Below are positions 54,504-63,323 of a stretch of 64,000 nucleotides of DNA, in pieces; within the stretch, counting starts at the first letter, position 1; each line of letters begins with the position of its first letter. Origin of the DNA: Lysinibacillus_B sp031181585 (GTDB lineage: Bacteria > Bacillota > Bacilli > Bacillales_A > Planococcaceae). The stretch spans positions 1,922,001 through 1,986,000 of the forward strand of contig NZ_CP154840.1 in assembly GCF_047301505.1 (NCBI RefSeq). The letters run 5' to 3'. The translations under genes were made by a program, and so were the position numbers. Below the pieces are notes generated by a model. The model saw only the letters and a list, made by a program, of their open reading frames with translations. It was not told where the DNA came from and searched no databases.

Positions 54504-54649
54504 GAATCATACAGTTTCCTAAAAATGCGCTCATTAAAACAAACATTGACTGAACATCGTGTATTGCTATGGAGGATGTTTTTGTTCTAATTCGGGATAA
54601 GTATACGGAGTAGTCGTTTTAAAGGAATTGCGAAATGCTGAATCATTTT

Positions 54650-54694
54650 AAGCTCAATTTCTCATGTATACCACTGAGAGATTGGGCTTTTTTA
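54650..54694 (+). terminator. Terminator downstream of the EamA gene
   Basis: AAGCTCAATTTCTCA / TGAGAGATTGGGCTT long stem with a T6 tail. Confidence 0.8.
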
Positions 54695-54742
54695 TACGAT
54701 AACCCAAGTATTTAAGAAGTACCATTTAATTCCTGAAGCCGT

Positions 54743-54771
54743 TTGACGAAATGATTGTGCCATGCTAAACT
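54743..54771 (+). promoter_or_regulatory. Sigma-A promoter of the MutS2-like leader
   Basis: TTGACG (54743-54748), a 17-base spacer and TAAACT (54766-54771). Spacing is ideal and the -35 is near consensus. Transcription would start about 54778, close before the leader-peptide ribosome site. Confidence 0.65.
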
Positions 54772-54804
54772 AATCCTATCTTACAAAAAAAGGTGTGGTG
54801 AAGT

Positions 54805-54828
54805 ATGTCGGTAGTAGGTCTCAACTAA
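54805..54828 (+). CDS. Leader peptide MSVVGLN
   Basis: A seven-codon frame ATG...TAA behind AAAGGTGTGGTGAAG. Its last codons and stop form the left arm of an 8-bp hairpin (CAACTAAT 54822-54829 / ATTAGTTG 54834-54841). Short peptides in this position are used to sense ribosome stalling. Its being translated is inference. Confidence 0.5.
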   Translation: MSVVGLN

Positions 54829-54844
54829 TGGATATTAGTTGAAT

Positions 54845-54893
54845 AAGGTGCTTATTTTCTGGTCAATGCCAGTTTATTAAGAATGCCTTTTTT
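54845..54893 (+). terminator. First attenuator terminator in the leader
   Basis: An imperfect hairpin (AAGG...CTGG / CCAG...CCTT with inner CTTA/TAAG) followed by T6. It starts 16 bases after the leader-peptide stop, as expected for ribosome-controlled attenuation. Confidence 0.55.
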
Positions 54894-54970
54894 CAAACAT
54901 GTTACGTTAACATTTTTGAATACCTGCTATCAGACTGCTTCCATTTCCATATATTCGTTTAGTGTAGAAT

Positions 54971-55080
54971 GTAAGACAAGTAAGTTTTCAGGGTGGATTC
55001 TCTCCTGTTATGCTTAATTTACTTAGGTCTTATTTATTCATGCCTGTTCGAAATGTAACCTTGTTTTACGGCAAGGTTAT
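54971..55080 (+). promoter_or_regulatory. Further paired elements of the leader RNA
   Basis: Two more inverted repeats: TAAGAC.AAGTAA / TTACTT.GTCTTA (54971-55031) and AACCTTG / CAAGGTT (55057-55078). They could be alternative or anti-terminator pairings between the first terminator and the gene-proximal hairpin. Confidence 0.5.
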
Positions 55081-55157
55081 GCCCGCGGAAGCTTTCTGTC
55101 CAGTTTAGTTGTCTAAATTGGAAGACAGGGAAGGCTTTAGCGGGCTTATTTTATTTG
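55081..55157 (+). terminator. Gene-proximal attenuator terminator
   Basis: A hairpin of about 27 pairs (GCCCGC...TTTCTGTCCAGTTTAG with CTAAATTGG.AGACAGGGA...GCGGGC) and the tail TTATTTTATTT, ending 17 bases before the MutS2-like ATG. A terminator this close upstream of a gene must be conditionally overcome. Confidence 0.75.
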
Positions 55158-55173
55158 GAATGAGGAAGAGAAA

Positions 55174-57078
55174 ATGAATAATATGACCTTTGAGAAATTA
55201 AACTACCAAGAATTGAAAAATAAAGTGAAAAGCCATTGCGTGAGCAGTTTAGGTAAAGAGCTAATAGAAAGCTTACAGCCAAGCTCAAATATAAAAGTCG
55301 TTCGGAATCGTTTAAATGAAACGACTGAGGCACGAAAGTTATTGGACGCTGAAAAGCACTTGCCCTTAACCGGCATTTCCAATATAACAACCCATATCGA
55401 AAAAATAAAAAAGGGCATGATCCTAACACCGGCAGAATTACTGGCTATTTCAGATTTTTTAAGAGGCTGCCGGAAAATCAAAAAGTTCATGACGGATAAA
55501 GAATTTTTTGCGCCTGTACTTTACACCTATTCTCTTTCTATAACGGATTTTCGAACGATTGAAGAGGATATCTTATTTGCAATCAGGGGAAATCGAGTGG
55601 ATTCTGAGGCGAGTAAAGAGTTAAAGCGAATTAGGAATCAGATAGCTAAAACAGAAGAGAAAATCGAAGAACGTTTGAAGAAGTTTTTGAAAAGCGGGGC
55701 CAATAAAGAATATATCCAAGAATCTTATATCAGTAAGAAAGATGATCGTTTCACGATTCCGATTAAAGCATCCTTTAAAAATCATGTAGCCGGTACGATT
55801 ATTGAAACATCATCGAAAGGATCTACCGTATTCATTGAACCAGAGGCTGTCTCGAAGCTGAATGTGGAATTGATGAGTTTGAAATCAGAAGAATCGGTCG
55901 AGGAATATCAAATATTAGCAACGTTGACAGGCGCGATTCACGAATCGCTTCATGAAATAAGCATTAATATTGAATGCATCAGTCAGTACGACATGATTTT
56001 TGCGAAAGCAAAGTACAGCAAAAGTACCGACGCGATCGAGCCGAAAATCAATAATCACGGCTATATAAAACTTATCAATAGTAAACATCCATTATTAGAA
56101 GGCAGCATTGTCCCGTTGGATTTTGAGATCGGTCAGGATTATAGAAGCTTGGTTATTACGGGTCCTAATGCCGGCGGGAAAACAGTCGTATTAAAGACCA
56201 TTGGAATTTTAACGTTAGCGGTCATGTCAGGGTTTCATATTGTGGGAAAACAAGGAACGGAACTAGCTATCTTTGAGCATGTGTTTGTGGATATTGGCGA
56301 CAATCAAAGTATAGAGAATGCCCTAAGTACTTTTTCTTCCCATATGAAGAATATTTCGCAGATTATGAATACCGCTACGAACAATACGCTGCTTTTATTC
56401 GATGAAATCGGCAGTGGAACGGAGCCAAATGAAGGCGCTGCTTTAGCAATCGCTATTTTGGAAGAGTTTTACCATATGGGATGTATAACAATTGCCACGA
56501 CTCATTATGGGGAAATTAAACGGTATTCTGAAATGCACGCCGACTTTATGAATGCGGCCATGTTATTTAATAGCGCCGAATTGAAGCCGATGTATAAGTT
56601 ATTGATAGGCAAATCCGGAGAGAGTAACGCACTTTGGATTTCCAGCAAGATGAATATCCGTGAAAATGTTCTGAAACGGGCTCAATTATATATAGAAAAT
56701 AAAAATTATAACCTGGAACTAATAAAAGAAAATAAGATAAAAAAACCAGTTCATGAGGTGAATCAGCCCGCTGAGATATATGATTATGAAATTGGTGACC
56801 GGGTAAAGTTCATCAGCCAGGATGATTATGCGATCGTCTTTGAACCAAGAGATAAATTCAATAACATTAAACTGTTCTATAAAGGTGAAGTGCTGGAAGT
56901 AAATATCAAAAGGATCCAATTGGACATTAAAGCAGCTCAATTATATCCTGAAGGGTACGATATCAATACCTTATTTACCAGCTTTCAAGAAAGAAAACTG
57001 CAGCATGATCTGGAGAGAGGTTCGAAAAAGGCACTGCGAAAGATTCAAAAGGAGATTAAAAATAGAAAACAGGAATAG
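55174..57078 (+). CDS. MutS2-like ATPase lacking the Smr domain
   Basis: 634 residues against about 785 for MutS2. Order: N-terminal helical region (FEKLNYQELKNKVKSHCVSS), MutS-type core with DDRFTIPIKASFKNHVAGTI, Walker A GPNAGGKT (330-337), Walker B LLLFDEIGSG (about 406-415), ATTHYGEIK (about 440), and a KOW-like part from about 540 (IGDRVKFISQDDYAIVF). The C-terminal Smr nuclease domain is absent. MutS2/RqcU splits collided ribosomes, using KOW and Smr parts on the ribosome (family knowledge). With the attenuator leader, an antibiotic-induced ribosome-rescue role is inferred. GAGGAAGAG ribosome site. Confidence 0.85.
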   Translation: MNNMTFEKLNYQELKNKVKSHCVSSLGKELIESLQPSSNIKVVRNRLNETTEARKLLDAEKHLPLTGISNITTHIEKIKKGMILTPAELLAISDFLRGCRKIKKFMTDKEFFAPVLYTYSLSITDFRTIEEDILFAIRGNRVDSEASKELKRIRNQIAKTEEKIEERLKKFLKSGANKEYIQESYISKKDDRFTIPIKASFKNHVAGTIIETSSKGSTVFIEPEAVSKLNVELMSLKSEESVEEYQILATLTGAIHESLHEISINIECISQYDMIFAKAKYSKSTDAIEPKINNHGYIKLINSKHPLLEGSIVPLDFEIGQDYRSLVITGPNAGGKTVVLKTIGILTLAVMSGFHIVGKQGTELAIFEHVFVDIGDNQSIENALSTFSSHMKNISQIMNTATNNTLLLFDEIGSGTEPNEGAALAIAILEEFYHMGCITIATTHYGEIKRYSEMHADFMNAAMLFNSAELKPMYKLLIGKSGESNALWISSKMNIRENVLKRAQLYIENKNYNLELIKENKIKKPVHEVNQPAEIYDYEIGDRVKFISQDDYAIVFEPRDKFNNIKLFYKGEVLEVNIKRIQLDIKAAQLYPEGYDINTLFTSFQERKLQHDLERGSKKALRKIQKEIKNRKQE

Positions 57079-57339
57079 TGTGCTGAATTATAGGGAGTCG
57101 GTCTTTCAATATGAGCGTCCAATAAAGCTAACATTAGTAGATGATAAGCTGGTGATCGTTACTCTCCCGAAATTAGATGGGTTATTTCTATGCTCTAACG
57201 GTGCAGGATGGAAGAAATAAATTTGCTTTACCTTAATAATGTGTAATCATCAGGAACTCGTGTAAAATTGACCTTAGAATTGATTGTTCTATGATTTAGG
57301 GGAATAAAACATCTTACATCAAAGGTGAAATAACTGTAT

Positions 57340-57369
57340 ATAACCCCGTTTAAATCAGAACGGGGTTAT
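57340..57369. terminator. Hairpin between the MutS2-like and oxidoreductase genes
   Basis: ATAACCCCGTT / AACGGGGTTAT stem, 8-base loop, no long T tail; weak terminator or processing site. Confidence 0.5.
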
Positions 57370-57476
57370 GCTTGGTTGAGCTTTTTAACGTAAATACCTG
57401 TATGGTCATTTTACAAAAGATAGAACAGCTTTCTAATTTAGCGTACTATGTTGATTCTAAAAGGAGGTTCGTTTTC

Positions 57477-58097
57477 ATGAAACTATTAATTTTAGGGGGA
57501 ACGGGACGAGTGGGAGGTCAAATCGTTACTCATGCCCTTGAAGACGGACATCATGTGACGGTATTAGCCCGCAATCCAGAGAAGTTCCAAGTACATCATG
57601 AAAATTTAGCGGTCATTCAAGGAAATGTGTTACATAAGGATGATATAGCAGGCGCCATGCACGGGATTGACGTGGTACTGAGTGCACTCAATACAGATGG
57701 GACAACCACACTGTCTGAAAGCATCCCGCTACTTATCGAAGCAATGGAACAAGAAGGGGTAACAAGAATTATTACGATCGGGACTGCCGGGATTTTGCAA
57801 AGCAGGGGGAACGCCAACTTATTACGTTACCAGACGAATGAGTCTAGGCAAAGGTCAGTCCGTGCCGCCAAAGAACATCATAAAGTCTACGATCTATTGA
57901 GACAATCCAAACTCGACTGGACCATTGTCTGTCCTACATACTTGCCGGACGGGGAAAGGGTAGGCAGCTACCGAACGGAGAGTAATTATCTGCCGGAGGG
58001 CGGCAGTAAAATCTCAGTACCGGATACTGCTGCATTTGCATATAGCCAAATAAAAAGCAGTGAATATGTAAAAATGCGTGTAGGCATTGCCTACTAA
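57477..58097 (+). CDS. NAD(P)-binding atypical SDR (NmrA/BVR-B-like)
   Basis: 206 residues from ATG 57477, placed by AAAAGGAGG 10 bases upstream. Starts KLLILGGTGRVGGQIVTHAL (GGTGxxG), then VTVLARNPEKF, a VLSALNTDG motif and a C-terminal SKLDWTIVCPTYLPDG. Flavin- or quinone-reductase-like roles are known for relatives. Terminator behind. Confidence 0.88.
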   Translation: MKLLILGGTGRVGGQIVTHALEDGHHVTVLARNPEKFQVHHENLAVIQGNVLHKDDIAGAMHGIDVVLSALNTDGTTTLSESIPLLIEAMEQEGVTRIITIGTAGILQSRGNANLLRYQTNESRQRSVRAAKEHHKVYDLLRQSKLDWTIVCPTYLPDGERVGSYRTESNYLPEGGSKISVPDTAAFAYSQIKSSEYVKMRVGIAY

Positions 58098-58223
58098 ACA
58101 TTTCCCGCACCATTTACTTATGGAAGACACCGGTAGCCGGTAAGTAAGGCAGCTGCTGCCGTTTTATAAAAACGACTGATTATTTGAAATAAAATTCGCT
58201 GATTCATAATAAAGTTTGATTTT

Positions 58224-58254
58224 TAACCCTGTGTTTTGATGCAGGGTTTTTTCT
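58224..58254 (+). terminator. Terminator after the oxidoreductase
   Basis: AACCCTG / CAGGGTT stem and a T6 tail. Confidence 0.8.
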
Positions 58255-58386
58255 TATTCCACAATCAGGCCATTTAATTGAATAACACCTTCTCAGTAAA
58301 GATAATCAAAGGGCGCTTTGGGAACTATCTCCCTCTAGTTAACGTCTACCAAAATATGTAATACATAAAGTTAGAGAGGAGTAGTT

Positions 58387-58773
58387 ATGAAAAAAATCAT
58401 TTATGTAATTCTAATTATTACTGTTATAGCTTTAGCTATAAATTTATTAGGAAATCGGGCTAGCCAAGACACCCTTTTAGCTAAGGAAATTGATAGCCTT
58501 TTTGAAACTAGTGCAACACAAATTGATTTAACGGAGCTTACTGATTTCAATTGGACTCAAGCCGCTGTATTTGGACCATATACATCAAATGAAGTTATTG
58601 AAGATTCAATGGGAATTAAATTTAAAGGTGATAACGGGGAGATTGATAGCCTAGACGACCGTTTTTTATTAGTATTTGCTGATGATAAATATGCCATAAA
58701 AACGGTTGTACTTTCAAGGAAATACGGTAGTTACAGCATAAGAGATAATAAATTTTTAAGTGTTGAGCGGTAA
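58387..58773 (+). CDS. Membrane-anchored small protein
   Basis: 128 residues: one N-terminal membrane segment (KKIIYVILIITVIALAINLL) and an acidic extracellular domain (TELTDFNWTQAAVFGPYTSN). The FNWTQAAVFGPY motif recalls small secreted proteins of Bacillales whose function is unknown. GAGAGGAG before the ATG. Confidence 0.7.
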   Translation: MKKIIYVILIITVIALAINLLGNRASQDTLLAKEIDSLFETSATQIDLTELTDFNWTQAAVFGPYTSNEVIEDSMGIKFKGDNGEIDSLDDRFLLVFADDKYAIKTVVLSRKYGSYSIRDNKFLSVER

Positions 58774-58839
58774 CTTTCTATTATATATTAAATATGCAAA
58801 TTACATCGAAATAACGTTCACAAATGAAAGGTAGGTAAC

Positions 58840-58878
58840 AAGACACCCCATTCGTTTGAGTGGGGTGCTTGCTTTTGG
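58840..58878 (+). terminator. Terminator
   Basis: AAGACACCCCA / TGGGGTGCTT stem and T-rich tail after the 58387 gene. Confidence 0.8.
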
Positions 58879-58954
58879 TTGCTTCTAAATAATATGTTCC
58901 CAACTTAATATTGATTGAGGAATTCAATAAGAAATTAGATAGATATGAAAGAGT

Positions 58955-59044
58955 TTAAGACATTTTCTTTTTGCATTTTCTATTATCGGCGAATATTGCG
59001 ATAAAGGCGCCAGACAAAACAGTCATCCATAAAATAAGATTCAT
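58955..59044 (-). CDS. 29-residue membrane peptide
   Basis: Minus-strand frame with an excellent GGAGGTG site 6 bases before its ATG. The peptide is a hydrophobic helix (NLILWMTVLSGAFIAIFA) followed by DNRKCKKKMS, a basic tail. This is the build of small hydrophobic type I toxins or regulatory membrane peptides. No antisense RNA could be confirmed. Confidence 0.55.
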   Translation of the reverse strand: MNLILWMTVLSGAFIAIFADNRKCKKKMS

Positions 59045-59560
59045 TTTTTTCACCTCCAATCATTAGTTTATTTAGTATACAGCTGATAGTGATAAAGAAT
59101 TCAATAGAGAAAGATAATTTGAAATAAAAAGAAGCTGCTTCTTCAGCTAACTGGTTACTTTTTAGTGCAATAAAGATTTATAAAGTATACAAACTAAACC
59201 TAAATAACGTACCCAAATACAAGTTTGGATAGGTACGAAGAGTTAAGAAATGCTGTAAACAAGCATTTCTAGGCTTTTTCTCTGGAGGTTGTTTATACAG
59301 CTTTTTATGCAAAGGTATAAAACGATAGCGACAATAAGACTTTTCAAGATTTTGTAAACCTGTATTTTTTCAATCCTATACTTCAATTACTGGGGAGTTA
59401 GATGAAACAATATTCAACAATCGGGCGTGATTCGGTAATGCCCCCTTAAAGTAAGAGTTTTTATTGAGAGACCATAATGTTTTGGATTGTTTTTTAACGA
59501 TTTGGAAATAAATTCTATAATATGATTTGAGATAGTATTTTTATAATGGGGTGTGGAAAA
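59045..59560. other. Gene-free stretch before the methyltransferase
   Basis: No supported gene. Contains ACAATCGGGCGTGATT at 59417-59432, a motif repeated at 60393-60408 on the other side of the methyltransferase gene. Confidence 0.4.
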
Positions 59561-60340
59561 ATGGCTATTTACAATCAAATTGGGCAGACCTATAACACTA
59601 CTAGGCATGCAGATCCACGTATTGTACAAAGGTTAATGTTTGAACTGAACATAGATACGCCAGCGACAATTTTAGACATTGGTGCAGGCACAGGAAACTA
59701 TAGTTACGAATTAGCGAATATGGGATACCAAGTGATTGCTTTGGAACCTTCGGAAGTAATGAGAGCTCAAGGTAAACAACATAGGAATGTTATCTGGAAA
59801 GAGGGTGTTGCAGAGAGTATTCCGTTAGAGGATAAATCGATAGATGGGATTATTTGCACGCTTGCCTCACACCATTTTCAAAACTTAACTTTATGTTTTA
59901 GTGAAATGAAAAGAGTTTTAAAAGAAAACGGTAGGATAGTGATTTTTACTTTAGACCCAAGATTGTGTGCTGCAGATTGTTGGCTGCTGGATTATTTTAA
60001 GCCTTTATTGAAAGACGCATACAAAATCCATCCACCAGTAGAGGTTTTATCACGATTGGTAGAGGACCAGATTACACGTCCCGTAAAAATAAAAGCATAT
60101 CCACTGCCTTATGATTTAGTAGATCAATTTTTCTTTGCTGGTTGGAGAAAGCCTGAATTATATTTGAACAAAGATTTTCAAGAGGGAACATCGCCACTTG
60201 CTAAAGGGCGCAAAGAGGTTGTTTATGTATGTCTTAATAAATTAAACACTGATTTGGAGAATGGAGATTGGCATAAAAAATACGGTAATATTTTGAAGTT
60301 GACTGAGTATGAATGTGGGCATTTCTTTTTAATCGTTTAA
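59561..60340 (+). CDS. Class I SAM-dependent methyltransferase
   Basis: 259 residues from ATG 59561 (GGGGTGTGGAAAA upstream). SAM motif ILDIGAGTGNYSYELA, acidic VIALEPSEVM, then DGIICTLASHHFQNL and a KENGRIVIFTLDPRL strand, as in UbiE/small-molecule methyltransferases. Flanked by a directly repeated 16-bp motif, so it may have been acquired as a unit. Substrate unknown. Confidence 0.85.
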   Translation: MAIYNQIGQTYNTTRHADPRIVQRLMFELNIDTPATILDIGAGTGNYSYELANMGYQVIALEPSEVMRAQGKQHRNVIWKEGVAESIPLEDKSIDGIICTLASHHFQNLTLCFSEMKRVLKENGRIVIFTLDPRLCAADCWLLDYFKPLLKDAYKIHPPVEVLSRLVEDQITRPVKIKAYPLPYDLVDQFFFAGWRKPELYLNKDFQEGTSPLAKGRKEVVYVCLNKLNTDLENGDWHKKYGNILKLTEYECGHFFLIV

Positions 60341-60703
60341 TGAAACTTTCTGCAAGATAGTCGTAAAGTTCTTAATAAAAAGACGATCTTTTACAATCGG
60401 GCGCGATTGTGGAGCAACATTCTGTTGTTAAATAAAGATGGAACAGCATTTTTTATTTGAATTTTATTCCGCACCTACATTAATTTTTGGCATTGAAATA
60501 AAATTGAACGATTTATAAAAAAAGGAACAGTTCATATCAACGAATCGAAGCAACGGTATACTGCCAAAAATACAAGGATTCGAGTGGAAGGTTATTCACA
60601 CTGTATATGGTAACAGGACGGCGAAAGGTAAGAACTCAGGCGTTTTTCAAATTAACCGCATTCAATTAACAAATGGTAACTGGTTAACTTCTTCATATAG
60701 CGA
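60341..60703. other. Gene-free stretch
   Basis: Second copy of the ACAATCGGGCG motif at 60393-60408; otherwise only short frames without ribosome sites. Confidence 0.4.
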
Positions 60704-60740
60704 CAAGACCTTAAAGGTATTTCCTTTAGGGTCTTTTTTG
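60704..60740 (+). terminator. Terminator
   Basis: AAGACCTTAAAGG / CCTTTAGGGTCTT stem with a T6 tail; no intact gene ends close before it. Confidence 0.8.
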
Positions 60741-60880
60741 AAATAAAGGATAGTGACTTAACCATAACTGCAATAAAGCAAAGCAAAAGGGGGCGAGTAG
60801 ACTATTTGCTTGGTAAATTATAAAATTTTATAAAATAAATGGTATTATTTTATTATAGATGAGGATAAGGAGGCACATAT

Positions 60881-61165
60881 ATGGAATTTGCAAACTTTAC
60901 AATGAATTTTTTACAGATATTCGCAATTGTATTATTAGTGGTTGTTATAGCTTCATTTATATTTAAAAATCAGAAAGCACTTATAACTCTACTAACGAAG
61001 TTCATTATTTTAGTGTTTGTAAATGTTTTCGTGTTTACACAGCTGGAATTTATCAGGAATCATTACCGCAATTATTCTTATGTACTGTTTGTTTTATTAA
61101 TACTGGCATATTTTATTTTTATACGAGACTTCATTTCATATCTAAAGTCGAAGAAACCAGCCTGA
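60881..61165 (+). CDS. Small membrane protein
   Basis: 94 residues, three hydrophobic segments (LQIFAIVLLVVVIASFIF, LLTKFIILVFVNVFVFT, YVLFVLLILAYFIFI). Basic C-terminus. AAGGAGGC before the ATG. Unknown function. Confidence 0.6.
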   Translation: MEFANFTMNFLQIFAIVLLVVVIASFIFKNQKALITLLTKFIILVFVNVFVFTQLEFIRNHYRNYSYVLFVLLILAYFIFIRDFISYLKSKKPA

Positions 61166-61343
61166 AACGAACGTATGCTGCTGATTGTTTGAAGGTAGCG
61201 TGTTTTTATCTTGTTTATAAAAAACGGCCTGCATAATCAGACCATACTTCGAATAACAAACTTTCCTGATTATTACCAAAATGGGCTTTGGAAAAGTTTT
61301 ATGATAAACTTTTAAGAACTTTAAAATAAAAGGAAGAAATAGA

Positions 61344-61760
61344 GTGGACGATTTAATATTTTATACCTGTGCATTTCTATTAGCAGCAGTAGTTTTTTTA
61401 GCATTACTCTTTCATTTTTTGAAAAATAAAAGACAGCATAAAGATTTTCTGTTAGGTGTAGTCTCATTTAGTGTTTTATTTTTATTTTCACTTTATGGAT
61501 TTTCTATATTCTTCTCTGATGCCAAAGAAATAAGCAACGATAATGCAAAATCCAAAAGCGGAGAATGTGAAATAATTTTTTTAGAGGATATGGGCGGACG
61601 ATTTGGAACCTCTAATCAACTTCAAGTAACCATAGAAGATCTGACAGTAGGAGCCGATTTGGAGGAATTCCCAAATCTCGAGGAAGGAATATTTTCTTGT
61701 GAGATAAAGTATGCCGAAAAAACGACACAGTTAATTGATATAGTAGTTAATAAAGAGTAG
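61344..61760 (+). CDS. Membrane protein with acidic extracellular domain
   Basis: 138 residues from GTG after AAAAGGAAG. Two membrane segments near the start (about 5-25 and 38-58), then an acidic domain with ECEIIFLEDMGGRFGTSNQL. Unrecognised; terminator behind. Confidence 0.6.
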   Translation: MDDLIFYTCAFLLAAVVFLALLFHFLKNKRQHKDFLLGVVSFSVLFLFSLYGFSIFFSDAKEISNDNAKSKSGECEIIFLEDMGGRFGTSNQLQVTIEDLTVGADLEEFPNLEEGIFSCEIKYAEKTTQLIDIVVNKE

Positions 61761-61816
61761 CTTGTATATTAAAATAAAATAACATCCCTAAACGAAAGCT
61801 TGGTAACATTTCATAC

Positions 61817-61858
61817 AGCGACAAACACTGTTAGATCATTGTTTGTCGCTGCTTTTAT
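61817..61858 (+). terminator. Terminator
   Basis: Perfect AGCGACAAAC / GTTTGTCGCT stem and T-rich tail. Confidence 0.85.
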
Positions 61859-61951
61859 TAGAAAATAAAGCTCTGAGACACGGGGAGAAGCTTTTAAAGG
61901 TATTGCGAATATATATAGCGAAATAGTAGTTAGTAGAAAGTGAGTATAAAA

Positions 61952-62020
61952 ATGGAAAAACTTATAATGGGGTTAATCATTGTTTCATTTATAGAGATGG
62001 TGAAAATGTTATCTGTTTAA
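61952..62020 (+). CDS. Possible 22-residue hydrophobic peptide
   Basis: ATG after a weak GTGAG site; MEKLIMGLIIVSFIEMVKML then SV. Could be a true small membrane peptide or the remains of a longer gene. Confidence 0.25.
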   Translation: MEKLIMGLIIVSFIEMVKMLSV

Positions 62021-62052
62021 AAACGGTATATTTTTCAGAGGAGGTGTATATC

Positions 62053-62244
62053 TTGCTCACGCTAATATTTACGCTTATAGGTATATATATGATGCCGATT
62101 TTAGCTATTATATTTTGTATTAACCTTGTAGAAATAATGAAAAAAGTGAAGAGAGAACAACCTACTGCTACTAACACGTTTTGGTTGACAGCATCTTTTC
62201 TTTTAATTGTCTGGAGTATTGCTATAACATCTTTAATTGAATAA
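62053..62244 (+). CDS. Small membrane protein
   Basis: 63 residues; TTG 62053 is preferred because GAGGAGGTG lies 6 bases upstream. Two hydrophobic segments with a basic loop (EIMKKVKREQ). Unknown function. Confidence 0.55.
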   Translation: MLTLIFTLIGIYMMPILAIIFCINLVEIMKKVKREQPTATNTFWLTASFLLIVWSIAITSLIE

Positions 62245-62422
62245 TAAATTCAATAAACGTTAGGTAAAACCCATTCATTTTGAATGAAGTGTTTACTTTT
62301 AGCTGCTTATCCAATAAATACAGCCAAATTACGCTTCGGGAATTATCATGGTAATAAAGAAGGCTACATGAACCAACCTATAGAATTAATTGAGAAATGG
62401 CTTTATGTGAGGGGGATGAATT

Positions 62423-62713
62423 TTGAATAAAAGCAAAGTAGGGATAACTTTAGGGTTTTTATCTATATTGCCTGTGATAGTAAGTACTATTTTTTTCTAT
62501 ACAGAAAGAGGTCCGAATGCTGATATTTACTTAATAATTAATATTTTCAGTGTTCTATCAATTATAGGTATTATACTTGCTGTAATATCTTTAAGGATGT
62601 CCAAGGGACGCATAATCAAATTATTAATCGGATTGGTCGGGTTAGTCGCAAATTTAGCGGTATTAGTTGTTGCTTTTCTATTATTGTTAGCCATGGGAAT
62701 TGGAGAAGCTTAA
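62423..62713 (+). CDS. Small membrane protein
   Basis: 96 residues with three hydrophobic segments (TLGFLSILPVIVSTIFF, LIINIFSVLSIIGIILAVI, LLIGLVGLVANLAVLVVAF). GAGGGGG before a TTG start. The build resembles DUF6142-like four-segment proteins; family uncertain. Confidence 0.55.
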   Translation: MNKSKVGITLGFLSILPVIVSTIFFYTERGPNADIYLIINIFSVLSIIGIILAVISLRMSKGRIIKLLIGLVGLVANLAVLVVAFLLLLAMGIGEA

Positions 62714-62883
62714 TTACTTTCAATTGGTAAGTTATGCTTCATGTATATGTTACTCAAAAAAACGTTCCCCCAAAAAAATCTATGGGGATATTTGCTATAT
62801 TTAGTGAAAGGAAAACCAAAATTATGATGGGGGTTAGCCTGTATAGTTGCTAATGACTCAAATAAAGGAGTTTACCTGAATGT

Positions 62884-63150
62884 ATGTATATAACCATTTT
62901 TTATTTAATAATTTTAGCTTCCTCTCTTAGCTCAATAGGTGGGTTCATTTTCTATAAATTCCTATTTGAGAAAATGAACATATCCAGTCGCCTAAAATAC
63001 CTTTTAGGCAGCATAATCTCGTTAGTATTAAGTTACTTTATGACAAAGTTACTTCTCTTTGGAGGTGTTTGGTACTTCTTTTTAATGAATGCTGTCCTTA
63101 CTCTAATTAGCTATTGCATATGTATAATTATTTACAAGAAAAATGTTTAA
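62884..63150 (+). CDS. Small membrane protein
   Basis: 88 residues, three hydrophobic segments (YLIILASSLSSIGGFIFY, LLGSIISLVLSYFMTKLLLF, FLMNAVLTLISYCICIIIY). AAAGGAG about 14 bases upstream. Unknown function. Confidence 0.55.
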   Translation: MYITIFYLIILASSLSSIGGFIFYKFLFEKMNISSRLKYLLGSIISLVLSYFMTKLLLFGGVWYFFLMNAVLTLISYCICIIIYKKNV

Positions 63151-63323
63151 GAAGTATGTTTTTATTTAAAGGTATGGCTGCTCATGTCTATAAAAAAGCC
63201 GTGAAATGTTGAGTTTACAGTGTATTTCAACAATAGAATATGATTTCCTTAAAATACCATCCCCAAAGCAATGTTCGGGAATGGTTGTTAAGATAGCTGC
63301 TGCAGAAAAACTCATTCTTATCA

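Noticed and set aside
57005..57220. 71-codon frame overlapping the end of the MutS2-like gene
   Set aside because: Its first half is an out-of-frame reading of the MutS2-like gene; the second half is only mentioned as a possible scrap.
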